In this document: positions 46,678-46,991 of the stretch, piece after piece | How the letters are laid out: every line of letters begins with the position of its first letter | Numbering within the stretch: position 1 is the first letter of the stretch | Assembly: GCA_011391405.1 (NCBI GenBank) | Contig: JAABQQ010000055.1 | Span: forward strand, 1 to 46,991 | Direction: 5' to 3' | Source: Gammaproteobacteria bacterium | Lineage (GTDB): Bacteria; Pseudomonadota; Gammaproteobacteria; Steroidobacterales; Steroidobacteraceae | Length of the DNA stretch: 46,991 nucleotides | Program-made: the position numbers and the translations under genes | Notes under the pieces: generated by a model | Told to the model about the DNA's origin: nothing | The model's input: only the letters and a program-made list of their open reading frames with translations | Database searches by the model: none

Positions 46678-46991
46678 TCAGCCGCCGCGCAGTCGCGCCA
46701 TCAAACCGCGCACCGAATCGGCGAGCGTGTCGAAGCGCAGGTCCGTCATTTCGCCGGCGTCGAAGAACGTCATGCGGCAGGGCACGCAGCGGTCGAGGCG
46801 GATGTGCTGCTGTCCCGGCGCCTGGATCGTGTGCATCTGCGCACCACAACCCGGGCAGGGGACGTCGGATTTGTCGTTCCAGCGGCGGCCGTCGCCAGCC
46901 GCACCGGGATCGATTTCACGGGGATCGTGTTTCGGCCAGAGGAACCACTGCCGCTGCAGGTCCGCGAGCGCGTCGTCATTGCACGCAATGC
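46678..46991 (-). CDS. Zinc-ribbon (TFIIB-type) protein, 5' end outside the window
   Basis: The last ~104 codons of a gene that continues beyond the window edge; I read it by translating the minus strand from the right end, since no start codon lies inside. Two Cys pairs, CPGCG and CVPC, separated by about 20 residues with QAPGQQHIRLDRC between, match zinc ribbons of the zf-TFIIB type, followed by FFDAGEMTDL typical of that family. A WFLWPKHDP segment and a further Cys near the edge suggest another domain upstream. The stop is 17 bases from the pit stop. Confidence 0.75.
   Translation of the reverse strand, partial: IACNDDALADLQRQWFLWPKHDPREIDPGAAGDGRRWNDKSDVPCPGCGAQMHTIQAPGQQHIRLDRCVPCRMTFFDAGEMTDLRFDTLADSVRGLMARLRGG

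Overview
The window is a dense, GC-rich (about two-thirds G+C by eye) stretch of bacterial chromosome. PlsB-type glycerol-3-phosphate acyltransferase, GreB, biosynthetic SpeA, AvtA and MobB point to a gammaproteobacterium. A xanthomonad/Steroidobacter-like lineage is my guess from gene content and repeat style; no ribosomal or marker gene is present to prove it. I see no tRNA, rRNA, CRISPR array or complete insertion sequence. Nearly all sequence is coding, and five convergent pairs overlap at their 3' ends.

Layout. 1-4.6 kb (minus): plsB with a translationally coupled methyltransferase, a small lipoprotein, an alpha/beta hydrolase and an alkyltransferase-like (ATL) protein. 4.7-8.5 kb (plus): a single-chain hydantoinase/5-oxoprolinase. 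8.4-12.6 kb (minus): an unusual series of lipoprotein L,D-transpeptidase, Rieske oxygenase-like protein and a stand-alone contractile tail-sheath-like protein. 12.6-17.7 kb (minus): two TPM-domain proteins and a LemA lipoprotein, an M13 metallopeptidase and a methyltransferase. 17.8-19.9 kb (plus): a DUF2721 membrane protein and a secreted TPR protein. 20-24.4 kb: a small unknown gene, greB, a GFA-family protein coupled to homospermidine synthase, a glutathione transferase and a 3-mercaptopyruvate sulfurtransferase. 24.6-27.1 kb: speA and a GDT1-family cation exporter. 27.1-28.1 kb: a mostly non-coding stretch leading into an RRM/Gly-rich RNA-binding protein. 28.6-36.4 kb: a UvrD/Rep-type helicase, a small membrane protein, an AhpD-like protein, a DUF4136 lipoprotein, an aldehyde dehydrogenase, a NUDIX hydrolase and three unrecognised proteins. 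36.6-39.1 kb: mobB, a HAD phosphatase and avtA. 39.3-44.9 kb: a double-length UvrA. 45.0-46.7 kb: a DUF47-pit phosphate transport operon, then the 3' part of a zinc-ribbon gene cut by the window edge.

Functional links. The window holds two separated polyamine genes: SpeA makes agmatine, a putrescine precursor, and Hss makes homospermidine from putrescine. It also has an envelope block (L,D-transpeptidase, TPM pair, LemA, M13 peptidase), two DNA-lesion-handling proteins of unusual type (ATL and tandem UvrA) and a phosphate uptake operon.

The most unusual content is a set of small palindromic elements. A perfect 28-bp inverted repeat with a 16-bp loop sits in frame inside uvrA, and a second degenerate repeat lies in frame in the same gene. 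Another hairpin forms the N-terminal coding region of the GFA gene. Two long purine/pyrimidine hairpins each begin exactly at the TGA stop of the preceding gene. A 105-bp nested palindrome lies between avtA and uvrA, and a four-unit GGGGTTA array with G-quadruplex potential lies between the helicase gene and its divergent neighbour. Other oddities are the orphan tail-sheath protein and a Rieske oxygenase lacking one expected iron-binding histidine.
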